DNA of 64,000 nt, taken from contig JACDQD010000010.1 in assembly GCA_019843655.1 (NCBI GenBank), positions 9,531,637 through 9,595,636 on the forward strand. Reading direction: 5' to 3'. Origin of the DNA: Lethocerus indicus. Taxonomy: Eukaryota > Arthropoda > Insecta > Hemiptera > Belostomatidae. A program made the position numbers and the translations under genes. This document shows, piece after piece, positions 49,701 through 56,096 of this stretch. The notes below the pieces were generated by a model. The model had not been told where the DNA came from. It made no database searches and was given only the letters and a program-made list of their open reading frames with translations. Within the stretch, counting starts at the first letter, position 1. Each line of letters opens with the position of its first letter.

Positions 49701-52457
49701 ATCACCTCACTTTTTAAAACATGTCAAAAGTGCCATCATTGGGTGGTTTCTTTGTCGTGACTAACACGCCGAAATAATCACATGTATCAATTGCACCCAT
49801 AACTGTATAGGTTGATTGTGCAAAATAAAACAGTTAAAAAAATATCCTACTGTTTTGTCAGAACGAGGATGAACTACCGCAGAATGAGACTCTCAACTGG
49901 GCCGACGGGTGTCTTCTCGTCTATTCGATAACGGACAGGAGGTCCTTCAATTACGTGAGGAAAGTGAAACAGGCCCTTTGCGACATACCGTTGGCCCTCG
50001 TGGGCAACAAAGGCGACATGGTCCACCTCAGACAAGTCAGCACCGAAGAAGGTAGATTCCTAATTTAACATACCTGTTCTGTGGTCTGCGAGGGGTTGGA
50101 ATACAGTAGATTTTTTGTGCTTCTGTCTCTAGCAAAAGACCAAACCAGCGAGAGGAGACAGAAACACAACAAATCCAAGTTTTATTACTGTTCAATTCAA
50201 ATCAAATTCATAAAACTTGTGTGCCCAGAACAATTTCCATTAGATCATCAAAACATAAATTTTATACTGTCAAAACTGACTTTAAAGTCTGTTGTCGGAA
50301 GTTTAAAATATTTTTTAAAATCAATAAAATTTGAATTTTTCCTCATATTATTAATCCTCATAATTATTAATAATAGTCTCGAGAAAAATGGTACAGTAGG
50401 AAATTCAGCATTTTAATTACTTCCATTGCATTGTGTTTCATACAAATAAAAAATAAATCTAATAGAAAAATTACAGATATAATAAATGGAATGCAAATTA
50501 AATTTTGACAGTGTCGGGGGTTGAGGAAATTTTCCAATTTTGGGAAAATTTTATTTAATCAGAAATGATATTGAATATTTTCTTAATTGTTAAAATTCCT
50601 TGCAAAGTTTAAAATAAAATACATAAAATTTAAGTGTGATATATTTTGACAAGTGAATACAGTAAAATAGGTCAATTGTGGAAGCTCTGTATTTGATGAT
50701 AAGCCAGGCTTCAATTTAATACCCAGAGGGAATCTTCATTCTTCAATATGGCTTCTTGTCTTGAAATATCCAGGTGAATTATTTCTTGCATTTTTTCATC
50801 GTGAAATAATTTTGTTCATGTTTCAATATATCACTCCTGTATATTGGTATATTTTATTATTATGAAATAATGTTTACACATAATTTATCAATTTAATGGT
50901 AATTAACAATAATTAATACATTCAAAATGTACTTTGTAATGCAACAGTTTTATTATAATTCTCACTTTAATAATGAAAATAAAAACATGAAATGGTACAA
51001 TTAATTAACAGTACCTAGGGATAATTGAGCCAATAATTTTTATTCTAAATACGTCCATGGAGAACTCTGGAAGTAAGAAAAGTGGAACTGAAGTTCACAA
51101 CTGAATATGCAGTCATAGTAAATAATTTTTCTTGAATATTTCTCCCACTCTCTCTCTACCTACATCACCTACTTTGGTCATTTGAGTCACATGGAATATT
51201 TATTTCTTTAGGCACAAATCAATAATTTGAATGATTGTTTAGACTTAATGGTCAAAATGTTGCAGTATGTTTTTCATGCAGGTGAAATGACCTTACACAC
51301 ACACATCTTACATATCCTTTGTTTGAGCAGGAAAGATTCCACTTCACCAACTTTGGTCATATGAGTCATATGGAACTTTCATCATTTCTGTAAGCACGTG
51401 TAGGATTACTTACGCTTTTAACGAATATTGCGGTATTTTTTTCGTGCAGACGATATGGCTCTAGCGTGTTACATACTACATATCGTTTGTCTGGGAAGGG
51501 GAGATTCCACATCACCTACTTTGGTCATTTGGTTCACATGGAACTTTCATAATTTCTTTAGGCAAAAATGAGTCATTTGACCGATTGTTTAGACTTAACA
51601 AATGTCGAAATATTTTTTTCATGCAGTTGATATGTCTGTAGCGACTTACACAATACATATCCTTCGTTTGGGAGGGAGAGATTCCACGTCACCTACTTTG
51701 GTCATATGGGCCGCATGGAACTTTCATCTCTTTAGGCACAAATTAGTCATTTGGCCGTTGCAGTATTTCTTTTTCGTGCAGGTGATACGGCTGTATAGCG
51801 AATTACATCTCACATATTGTTCGGGCACGAAATATTCCACACTCTGGCGATATGAGTCACGTTGAACTTTCAATATTTCTTTAGACACAAATATTGTCAT
51901 ACTTTTGCCCTGTCCGTATTTTGCCGCACTGTCGGATGCGCCTGCTAATTTCGGACCTCTCGAGAAAAATATAGACATTCTGCTGAGTATCGATATAGTC
52001 TTTAGAGGGAAGGTTGAAAATGAAATTTTATTATCAAATGCGTTGAACACTTCTCGTAGCCTCATTTTTTATTATCGTACATATTTCGTTGGCCCTGTTA
52101 CCGCCTCTCCGGGTTTCTGTTTGACCGGAGGATCGGAGGTTCCATTTTGCTTAGAGTTAGCGTTCAAAAAAATGTGGCCGTATTTGGTCGATGAGGCTGT
52201 GACAGAGATATCCTTTTTTTTTGTTGGGTCCGGCGCCAGGTGAGATCCTCGCCAAAGACTACGAGTGCCACTTCAGCGAGGTGGCCGCCGCCGAACAGGT
52301 GGCCCAAGTGGCCGAGGCGTTCCACGAGCTGTGCCGCGAGGTGCTGGCCGCCCGCAGGAAGAACAAGCAGTCGCTGCTGGACAGGATGCTCGGCGGAAAG
52401 TCCAACGTCAAGGCCTACGCCAGGGGCAAAAGCGACAGCGCCCTACCCAAAGAATGA
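4151..52457 (+). CDS. RERG/RASL11-type small GTPase, whole gene model (spliced)
   Basis: Proposed join: 4151 (or 4313)..4339, 43619..43730, 48291..48347, 48760..48833, 49862..50051, 52240..52457. All junctions are GT/AG and phases agree throughout, giving 279 residues from 4151 or 225 from 4313. Seen in the 225-residue version: P-loop GSPGVGKT at 39-46, RFLTKRYIGEYD in the switch I region, ILDTCPK at 84-90 where Ras has DTAGQ, LLVYSITDRRSF, VGNKGD at 137-142, and FHELCREV near the C-terminus. NKGD, LNWADG-LLVYSI and -ELCREV are marks of the RERG/RASL11/RASL12 branch of Ras-like proteins. The tail ends SDSALPKE with no CAAX box, so lipid anchoring is not expected. The role is inferred only: mammalian relatives are growth-modulating, unprenylated GTPases. 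Family placement is firm; the first exon and exact subfamily are less so. Confidence 0.8.
5707..5728. repeat. (CT)n microsatellite
   Basis: About 11 CT units, with more CT-rich sequence to 5768. Confidence 0.9.
10251..10362. mobile_element. Foldback element family A, copy 1 (one arm)
   Basis: Begins gttaacgtaaccgttttgtg and continues through gaggggttgg, ctgtctcctctcgctggttt, ctagaccggtttcggccgctcgcc in three segments shared with all other copies. Only one arm is present. Confidence 0.75.
13490..13590. repeat. Interspersed repeat C, copy 1
   Basis: gagaaatcaacccgcataaa, tgaattctccattgatgatt through gtaaacacggcgagta recur at 26.9 kb in the same orientation. Nature unknown. Confidence 0.6.
14190..14445 (+). 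promoter_or_regulatory. Candidate internal promoter and leader exon inside the long intron
   Basis: TATTTATA at 14194-14201 sits after a G-rich patch. It is followed by a CT-rich tract, a cacagtagcagtcgcagt segment, a (GA)n run at 14281-14302 of the kind bound by GAGA factors, and a donor-like ACCCG|gtaaat after 14445. The order resembles an insect core promoter with an untranslated first exon, which could feed the exon at 43619. A small ATG frame (about 18 codons) lies inside. No direct proof of transcription. Confidence 0.3.
14698..14925 (-). mobile_element. jockey-type retrotransposon 3' fragment, copy 1
   Basis: Plus-strand sequence 14775-14905 matches the block seen at 19.4, 32.1, 57.0 and 61.3 kb (ttgaggtcatggtggattgt, ataccggggagcattaagga). 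Antisense it encodes part of the C-terminal reverse-transcriptase segment. Internally deleted. Confidence 0.6.
18051..18187. mobile_element. Foldback element family A, copy 2 (short hairpin)
   Basis: The left arm gtttaacatacctgttttgt through ctagaccgg is followed at once by the reverse complement cgagaggagacagaaaca, making a compact imperfect hairpin. The right end is eroded. Confidence 0.75.
19388..19690 (-). mobile_element. jockey-type reverse-transcriptase C-terminal fragment, copy 2
   Basis: The minus strand reads [46 protein letters not shown], then [20 protein letters not shown]. This is the conserved segment after the catalytic domain in jockey/I-clade non-LTR elements (KL-IYK-I-KP-W-YGIELWG). 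It ends in LKRRWPRDLL; the middle of the tail is deleted. Confidence 0.8.
20474..20851 (-). mobile_element. mariner-type deletion derivative
   Basis: Terminal inverted repeats GGTGTCCCATAAGTTT (left) and AAAACTTATGGGACACC (right) are flanked by TA at 20472-20473 and 20852-20853. Minus-strand codons at about 20574-20756 read MPQMLLSALHIEWCRKNFKR then HFVTNETRFERA, resembling the mariner transposase block around the first catalytic Asp. The usual D-E-T-W is N-E-T-R, so the fragment is inactive. About 378 bp, far below the 1.3 kb of a full mariner. Confidence 0.7.
23036..23725 (+). mobile_element. piggyBac-like element remnant with subterminal palindromes
   Basis: TTAA at 23036-23039 is followed by CCCGTTCGCTACC, a typical piggyBac-type end. 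The motif gtcacatatatgtg and variants occur twice near the left end (23058-23112) and twice near the right (23648-23720), as subterminal inverted repeats. Between them is a piggyBac-like transposase tail. The right terminal repeat is eroded and most of the coding region is gone, so this is an internally deleted copy. Confidence 0.65.
23324..23560 (+). pseudogene. piggyBac-like transposase C-terminal fragment
   Basis: An open stretch ends in KRVRCHVCAKNKQ, FFACEICKTNNFC: a CxxC...CxxC...C cysteine-rich tail as in piggyBac transposases, where it binds the terminal repeats. The catalytic Asp region is absent and the upstream part is AT-rich and unalignable by eye. It lies inside the piggyBac-like remnant, which supports the call. 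Confidence 0.6.
26421..26690. mobile_element. Foldback element family A, copy 3
   Basis: Left arm ttaacatacctgttttgtgg; centre near 26560; right arm cgctactgaagacggcgagc, cgaaaccggtctagcaaaag and gagaggagacagaaacacac. The right terminus is lost. Long stem, non-coding despite open frames on both strands caused by the palindrome. Confidence 0.8.
26912..27015. repeat. Interspersed repeat C, copy 2
   Basis: gagaaatcagcccgcataaa, tgaattctctattgatgatt, then gtaaacacggcgagta; about 85-90 percent like the copy at 13.5 kb by eye. Confidence 0.6.
29687..29720. repeat. (TA)n microsatellite
   Basis: Uninterrupted TA repeats, about 17 units. Confidence 0.95.
30626..30872. mobile_element. Foldback element family A, copy 4 (left arm and centre)
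   Basis: gttctgttttgtgtctcgaa, ctctcgctggtttgctcttt, gaccggtttgggctgctcgc, catcttcagtagcggtgtta, then the inner arm cactgtcactgtcacttgta and gtggttgtctgtttgtcgtg, which also appears at 58.3 kb. Confidence 0.75.
31790..32355 (-). mobile_element. jockey-type 3' fragment with 3' UTR and poly(A), copy 3
   Basis: About 565 bp. The minus strand starts at ACGTGGAATCCC and runs through [20 protein letters not shown] and the YKAILKP-W region (frameshifted), a 3' UTR with gttgattgtacaaaataaa, and an A-rich end (the T-rich tract at 31781-31800). Confidence 0.8.
32925..33144. mobile_element. piggyBac-type MITE copy 3
   Basis: Complete: TTAA at 32925-32928, then ccctctatgggcc; at the other end ggcccatagaggc then TTAA at 33141-33144. 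The TTAA duplication and CCC-starting terminal repeats are the hallmark of piggyBac-mobilised elements. Confidence 0.8.
37690..37720. repeat. (AG)n microsatellite
   Basis: About 15 AG units, preceded by interrupted agagat repeats from 37662. Confidence 0.95.
38605..38905 (+). repeat. Interspersed repeat B, copy 1 (deleted)
   Basis: About 300 bp matching the inverse of 42394-42825 with gaps: ccgccatggtcagtagtgac, agccttcgtattttctttta, acccgaatcgttgttaggga, ggatacagcacatccaaa, gttggatattctcgaa. The open frame is broken here by deletions. Confidence 0.7.
39555..39745. mobile_element. Foldback element family A, copy 5 (collapsed)
   Basis: gccttttgtggtctgcgagg, then catcttcagtagcggtgtta, then the right arm gtaagaccaaaccagcgagg and a tail atttcgtagctattgg-n-attatgcgaggtcaatt that is shared with copy 10 near 58.65 kb. 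Confidence 0.7.
40968..41174. mobile_element. piggyBac-type MITE copy 4
   Basis: Complete: TTAA 40968-40971 with ccctctatgggtc, and gtagaggg with TTAA 41171-41174. Opposite orientation to copy 3. About 207 bp, non-coding. Confidence 0.8.
41791..41814. repeat. (AAG)n microsatellite
   Basis: Eight units of aag. Confidence 0.95.
42394..42825 (-). repeat. Interspersed repeat B, copy 2, with a 100-codon open frame
   Basis: Minus strand 42694-42392 is open for 100 codons, with blocks SLLGNLPAHGYSTSKEQSI, LHISDN-like SCILIHISDN, IVFYHFDFILQENAIKFFNN and DKVQSWIFSKAITRIVDAD. I do not recognise the protein. The 5' end of the repeat carries ccgccatggtcagtag, resembling the core of foldback family A. 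Probably part of an old transposable element. Confidence 0.6.
43619..43730 (+). CDS. GTPase exon encoding the P-loop (G1)
   Basis: The acceptor is ttttgtcttcag before 43619; the donor is ACAG|gttagc after 43730. It reads EELGA, then MTSNAIRGIRRKKSSLSEIK and VAVLGSPGVGKT, ending in phase 1. The basic N-terminal stretch IRRKK precedes the first beta strand. The ATG at 43634 is a possible alternative start that keeps the whole GTPase fold. GC content and codon use differ sharply from the flanking AT-rich intron. Confidence 0.9.
43926..44312. mobile_element. Foldback element family A, copy 6
   Basis: Left end gtttaacataccagttttgt; right arm gctgaagacggcgagcaaaa, cggcgagaggagac. The 10-mer aatcatcggt occurs on both sides (43919-43928 and 44313-44322), a possible target duplication. 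Within the GTPase intron after the P-loop exon. Confidence 0.75.
46365..46788. mobile_element. hAT-type MITE copy 1
   Basis: Terminal repeats GGTTAAAATGCAGAATGGG-like (left) and its complement ending TTTTAACC are flanked by the perfect 8-bp duplication CAATCGAG (46357-46364 and 46789-46796). Subterminal tatatcgatatctgttt is also inverted. No transposase coding. An 8-bp duplication is characteristic of hAT elements. Confidence 0.85.
47083..47104. repeat. (CCT)n microsatellite
   Basis: Seven units of cct, between the two inverted hAT MITEs. Confidence 0.9.
47278..47741. mobile_element. hAT-type MITE copy 2, inverted relative to copy 1
   Basis: GGTTAAAATACAGAATAG to ATTCTGAATTTTAACC, flanked by GAGATCAT (47270-47277) and GAGCTCAT (47742-47749), 7 of 8 identical. 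The interior matches copy 1 in reverse complement (for example caattgtacaaaaggttcaa). Confidence 0.85.
48291..48347 (+). CDS. GTPase exon encoding the switch I region
   Basis: A 57-nt exon after a long T-rich tract and ttgcag; the donor is AGCAG|gtaaat. With the split codon it reads A-L-T-V-R-F-L-T-K-R-Y-I-G-E-Y-D-H-Q-A, then half of a Glu codon. RFLTKR-IGEY is typical of RERG/RASL11 proteins. The Ras Thr35 position (Y-D-P-T in Ras) is occupied by Gln here (Y-D-H-Q). Confidence 0.9.
48760..48833 (+). CDS. GTPase exon encoding the degenerate G3 box
   Basis: A 74-nt exon between ttttccccag and AAG|gtgagt. It reads EMKYKHEVLVDGEPVLFEIL, then DTCPK, ending in phase 0. The position of DTAGQ is DTCPK: the Asp is kept, but the Gly that moves on GTP binding and the catalytic Gln are Pro and Lys. 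Confidence 0.9.
48920..49244. mobile_element. Foldback element family A, copy 7 (both ends intact)
   Basis: The only copy with both termini: left gtttaacatacctgttttgt, right acaaaacaggtaagttaaac, with a palindromic body of 325 bp. TTAA lies at 48922-48925 and 49239-49242. The right end contains CAG|GTAAGT, a perfect splice-donor consensus on the plus strand. Confidence 0.85.
49285..49845 (+). mobile_element. jockey-type 3' fragment, plus strand, copy 4
   Basis: The best-preserved frame: [40 protein letters not shown], then SLRTILNVPRYVSNRTIHND and [20 protein letters not shown] to RLKRHWPRDH. The 3' UTR ends gttgattgtgcaaaataaaa. It lies in the same orientation as the GTPase gene, in its 48834-49861 intron, ending about 15 bp before the acceptor tract. 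Confidence 0.8.
49862..50051 (+). CDS. GTPase exon encoding the G4 box (NKGD)
   Basis: A 190-nt exon between ctgttttgtcag and GAAG|gtagat. It carries LNWADGCLLVYSITDRRSF and PLALVGNKGDMVHLRQV, then STEEG. NKGD is the guanine-specificity motif in the RASL11 form (NKxD). The exon ends in phase 1, matching the next acceptor. A foldback element begins 12 nt after the donor. Confidence 0.92.
50064..50178. mobile_element. Foldback element family A, copy 8 beside a splice donor
   Basis: Starts tttaacatacctgttctgtg 12 nt after the GTPase exon that ends at 50051; short hairpin closing with ctagcaaaagaccaaaccag and gagaggagacagaaacacaa. Right end eroded. Confidence 0.75.
50179..51163. other. Very AT-rich intron segment
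   Basis: Unique-looking AT-rich sequence between foldback copy 8 and the tandem array in the last GTPase intron. No feature recognised. Confidence 0.5.
51164..51895 (+). repeat. Tandem array of about 170-bp units in the last GTPase intron
   Basis: Four to five diverged units, each with cacctactttggtcat, an element like gagtcacatggaactttcat, tttctttaggcacaaa, and a pyrimidine-rich acceptor-like tract ending in gcag (AG at 51281, 51449, 51626, 51781). TGAGTCA, the AP-1/CNC-type core, occurs at 51183, 51362, 51569 and 51853. The array ends about 350 bp before the terminal coding exon. Confidence 0.75.
52240..52457 (+). CDS. GTPase terminal coding exon
   Basis: The acceptor is a run of T followed by ggcgccag; the stop TGA is at 52455-52457. 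It begins GEILAKDYECHFSEVAAAEQ and continues through FHELCREVLAARRKNKQSLL to SDSALPKE. The normal ETSAK loop is replaced by SEVAAAE. The C-terminus is basic (AARRKNKQ, GGKSNVKAYARGK) and has no terminal Cys, as in RERG and RASL11 relatives. GC-rich, in contrast to the intron before it. Confidence 0.92.
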
Positions 52458-52599
52458 CATATATCGGCCACTACTTTGACACCGGGTCAAACTTCGGGCA
52501 CCGAGATCGGGCTGCTTACAGTGTGATATCAATTGTGTTAACGAAATACGGAAAATTCGTGATCGAATGAACGGACAGCGTATATATATATTTTTTTTA

Positions 52600-53202
52600 A
52601 ATAAACGAAACTGGCTCACAATTCGGGGCAAAGTCATAGACGATTAAGTTAACAAGTGTCCTCTCTTGAAAATGATTTACTTACAAGTAATATATTTAAT
52701 TAGTGTTAGGAATTTGTCGCTTGTTTTGTTGAAAAAATCCGAGTCAAAATATTGGCCCGACTCTGTAAAACTGTGTACTGTATCGAAAGTGCCTTAAAAT
52801 TAAAAAAAACCTTTCGGTTTGAAATACACAGCATGAAGCTGTAATCGTCGTCGACACACTTCATTCGGTGTGCAATGAATTTTCAAAATGTTTATCTTCT
52901 ACTGTATTTAAATAGATTTGTAAATAAATTATTTATTTTGACAAAAATATACAGAACTGAAGCAATAAAAGCCACTTATATTTTTAGCACTTTGAATTGA
53001 CCCGTGGAGCTCTCTTTCCTTTGTATTGAATTTAAGGTCAACACTTCGAGTTGTGATGGAGAGCACTCGCTGTGAGTAAAATGTCTTTACATTTTTATAT
53101 TAGCTATTTCAGATAGCCCTTCAAAATGTTTTCAAGTGTTTCCTCACTCCTGTTGTTGTGTATAATGAATCTTTTGTATATTATATATTTTACATGAATA
53201 AA
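52600..53202 (+). promoter_or_regulatory. GTPase 3' UTR with candidate poly(A) signals
   Basis: AATAAA occurs on the plus strand at 52600-52605, 52964-52969 and 53197-53202 after the stop at 52457. The last is followed by a T-rich stretch. Which is used cannot be told from sequence. No other gene is seen in this interval. Confidence 0.45.
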
Positions 53203-53309
53203 AAACTGCAGTGACTCTTTTTTTTGACATGTCACTAATTAATTAGATTACAGTGACAATGAGGGTAAGCCGTAATATGGTAATTTATGAAAATAAAAAA
53301 AAACATCCA

Positions 53310-56066
53310 AAAGTTTATGTTTTCAATTCCTTTATTATTTACATAAATAACTTTACATAAATAAATTTACATCCCAGAACATGTAGCGCTAAGAGTATGT
53401 GGGCAATTCTCGTTACGATGAAATACTTAAGACGGTACTTAACAGCGATATTTAAATTGTACACTAATAGAACAATGAAACACATAACTGATGTACAATC
53501 GATTTCCCTTGTTAAAACACAGATTATTAATTAATTGGTTGAGTGTAAAAAACCAGATGAAAAATATACGGAGTGCGTGCAGAAGAATAGATCATCGAGG
53601 ACAGTAGTCAGTAGTAGCAGCAGTTATATTTGGAAATTTCAAATAATAATCGCACAATGAAGTTTATTTTGCATTCTAAAAAAATGATGAAAATACAGAG
53701 ATGACCTCACCTAACAATGGGGCAAAAACAATTGGATGAGACGTGGCTCACTGGAGAATCGAAAATATCAGGTATTACAGTACCAATTATTATTTAACAG
53801 TTCAATTCATAGAAATGCATCCGAAAAATATTATGTCTCGAATACATCTCACAATAAATGCAGAAACGACCAACTATATAAAGCAACATGTAGTTTCTTG
53901 TTTATTTACATTTAACATTTTATACACATTTATATTTATAAATATTTATACATGTACCTATATACGTATAAATTATTCAAGACATCTTGGATACCACAAC
54001 ATAAATAAGCTTAAAGTTTTTTTTTATTTTATTTTAAATACATTTAAGAATCAATCGAAACATCTAAAATTCGTAATTATAATTTCTCATAAACGAGTGA
54101 AATGAAAATACATCTAACATTGAAAAAAGTACCCCATTGATTCCTTTAAGTACATAAAATACTCTACATATTATTGTTAATCATTATGATGTCACAGACC
54201 ACAGAGCTACGTATATCGCGCACTCCTCATTCTTCAATTCTATTCAATAAGGTAATGAGTGAAACAGGAAAGTAAATAGGTAAGTAAATGAACAGAAACA
54301 ATTTATTCATGATTCCGTGTCTAACTTCTTCCAAATTTCAAACAATCAATCGTTTATGGATGCGTCAATATCTTCCCAGGTGGGTTCAATAGAGAGAAAT
54401 CAACATTTTCTGTCTACATATTAATTAAATGTGCGCAACCGTCCTAAACATGATCAGATGTGATATTGGAGTCTAATGAATCTAGGCTCGACCGAGGTGA
54501 CGACAGCTGCATCTAAAAACGCCCATTGACACAGAGAACAGGACTTATTGACAGTGTAAAATACTAGACCGAATCCGACATATCATCATTTTACAGACAG
54601 TAAATTTGCATATCGAACAGCGAGGTCTGATAATGAATCCCCCGCGCGGACCTACTGGGATCAGATACTGGGCACCTCTGCAGTTTTTCTTCGGAGAAAA
54701 GCTCTAGAAAATTGGTTCGAAGTTAGAAAAGTAGACAACTAAAAACCTCGATAGAACGTCTCTACAAATATTTAAACTCGTAAGCGTATTCGAATGACTA
54801 TAGTTTTGAGCATGAGTTATATATACGCCCATTGTACTTAATAATGTTAACGGTGTAATTTTTAATTACTGTCATAACTACAAACTCTGTTGTAAATCAA
54901 AGAAAATATCGCCAGTCTAAGAATGGGGAAAGAGCCTCTTGTCTTTGGATGTTGCATTCGATACCAAATTGTTATGCTCGGATACATAATTGTTTTGCGG
55001 TCTGCATGCGCCTCAAGTGGCTTAGACTGGCGAGGTTTTCTTTTCACAATAATTCACAGAGACACACGTTTTCACACAAGCGCATTCACACAAGTAATAT
55101 TATTATTATTTGTACAATAAATCCCCGTTTTCGGGGGTTATAAAACATCGTTTAACACAGCGTTTATATCGACTTATATAAAAACAATTCTCTTTTTTAT
55201 TCTTTACAACGCGGGCATAAAATAGAATGTATTTTCCTTTTATTTTGTTTTACCTCGTCTATACTATCTGCAGGGTGTGCTTATAGGTCCCTCTGTCTTG
55301 TATATGCCCCTCCTTCTCGGAAAGCGCAAACTTTTTCTTACAAGTTATTTTTTTAAACCCCTCGTCTCGCTTCTTCCTTTTTTAAATATACACACGTATA
55401 TATGGCATTAATATTTTGATTTCGGTTATCAATCGCTAATAAAAAAAATATACAGCCTATCGATTAAGTTTTTTATACCACATTTATACAATTATCCATC
55501 CTTCGAACGCCGACCGGCTTTAATACAATCTTTTATTACTTTCTCCGTTCGTTTTATCCATAAACTAGGCAATAATAAATATCGGGTGGTGGCTGCGACT
55601 CAGTCACCCGGTATAAAATATCAACAGATAAAATCTAAAACTGGTAAAATCACTGGGCTCTCGGAGCCCTCGAAATAAATAAATACATACATATATGTTA
55701 CTTTTGTAAACAAATAAAATACAAAATTGGCCATTCTTTGGGAAGCGTCTTTACAATTTAAAAATATATCACTAAAACCCCGGTCGGAGACTATACAGTG
55801 ATAGTGTCCAGCCTGGTGGACGCAGAAGAGGTCGAGGATCACGTCCTCGAGACGCAGGCGCAGTACTTACCCGGATGTCCGAAGTGTGAGAAGACGAACA
55901 GGAGGAATAGCCAGGAGAGGAGGACGCAGGGGGCGAATACCAGCCGCTATTGGTTGGCGGGCGCTGAGACGGTACACGGTCAGGTACCGTCGGCACGGAC
56001 GATGGCCTCGCCCCCGCTGGGGCTGCTCTCACCCTCAACACCACCACCGCCACCGCCACCCGCCTG
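53310..56066 (-). other. Inferred MGAT4 3' UTR with poly(A) signal
   Basis: Downstream of the MGAT4 stop the minus strand has no exon I can support. AATAAA on the minus strand (TTTATT at 53331-53336) is a candidate end signal about 130 bp from the last plus-strand GTPase signal. The block next to the stop (55770-56066) is GC-rich; the rest is very AT-rich. A consensus donor CATCCGG|gtaagtac lies on the minus strand at 55871, so a UTR intron or alternative exon is possible. Confidence 0.35.
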
Positions 56067-56096
56067 TCATCTGCCCAACTCCGGCTCGATCAGAAT
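56067..56096 (-). CDS. Mgat4: MGAT4 terminal micro-exon
   Basis: Minus strand: acceptor gttgtgtttag before ATTCTG; reads ILIEPELGR then TGA at 56069-56067. Joined in phase 0 after NWAILSE it gives [16 protein letters not shown], comparable in place and length to NEIHIKKATN in mammalian MGAT4A. It is short, so less certain than the other exons. Confidence 0.65.
   Translation of the reverse strand: MLIEPELGR

Noticed and set aside
53743..54105. 120-codon AT-rich plus-strand frame
   Set aside because: Ile/Tyr/Asn-rich composition typical of random AT-rich DNA, lying antisense to the inferred MGAT4 3' UTR.
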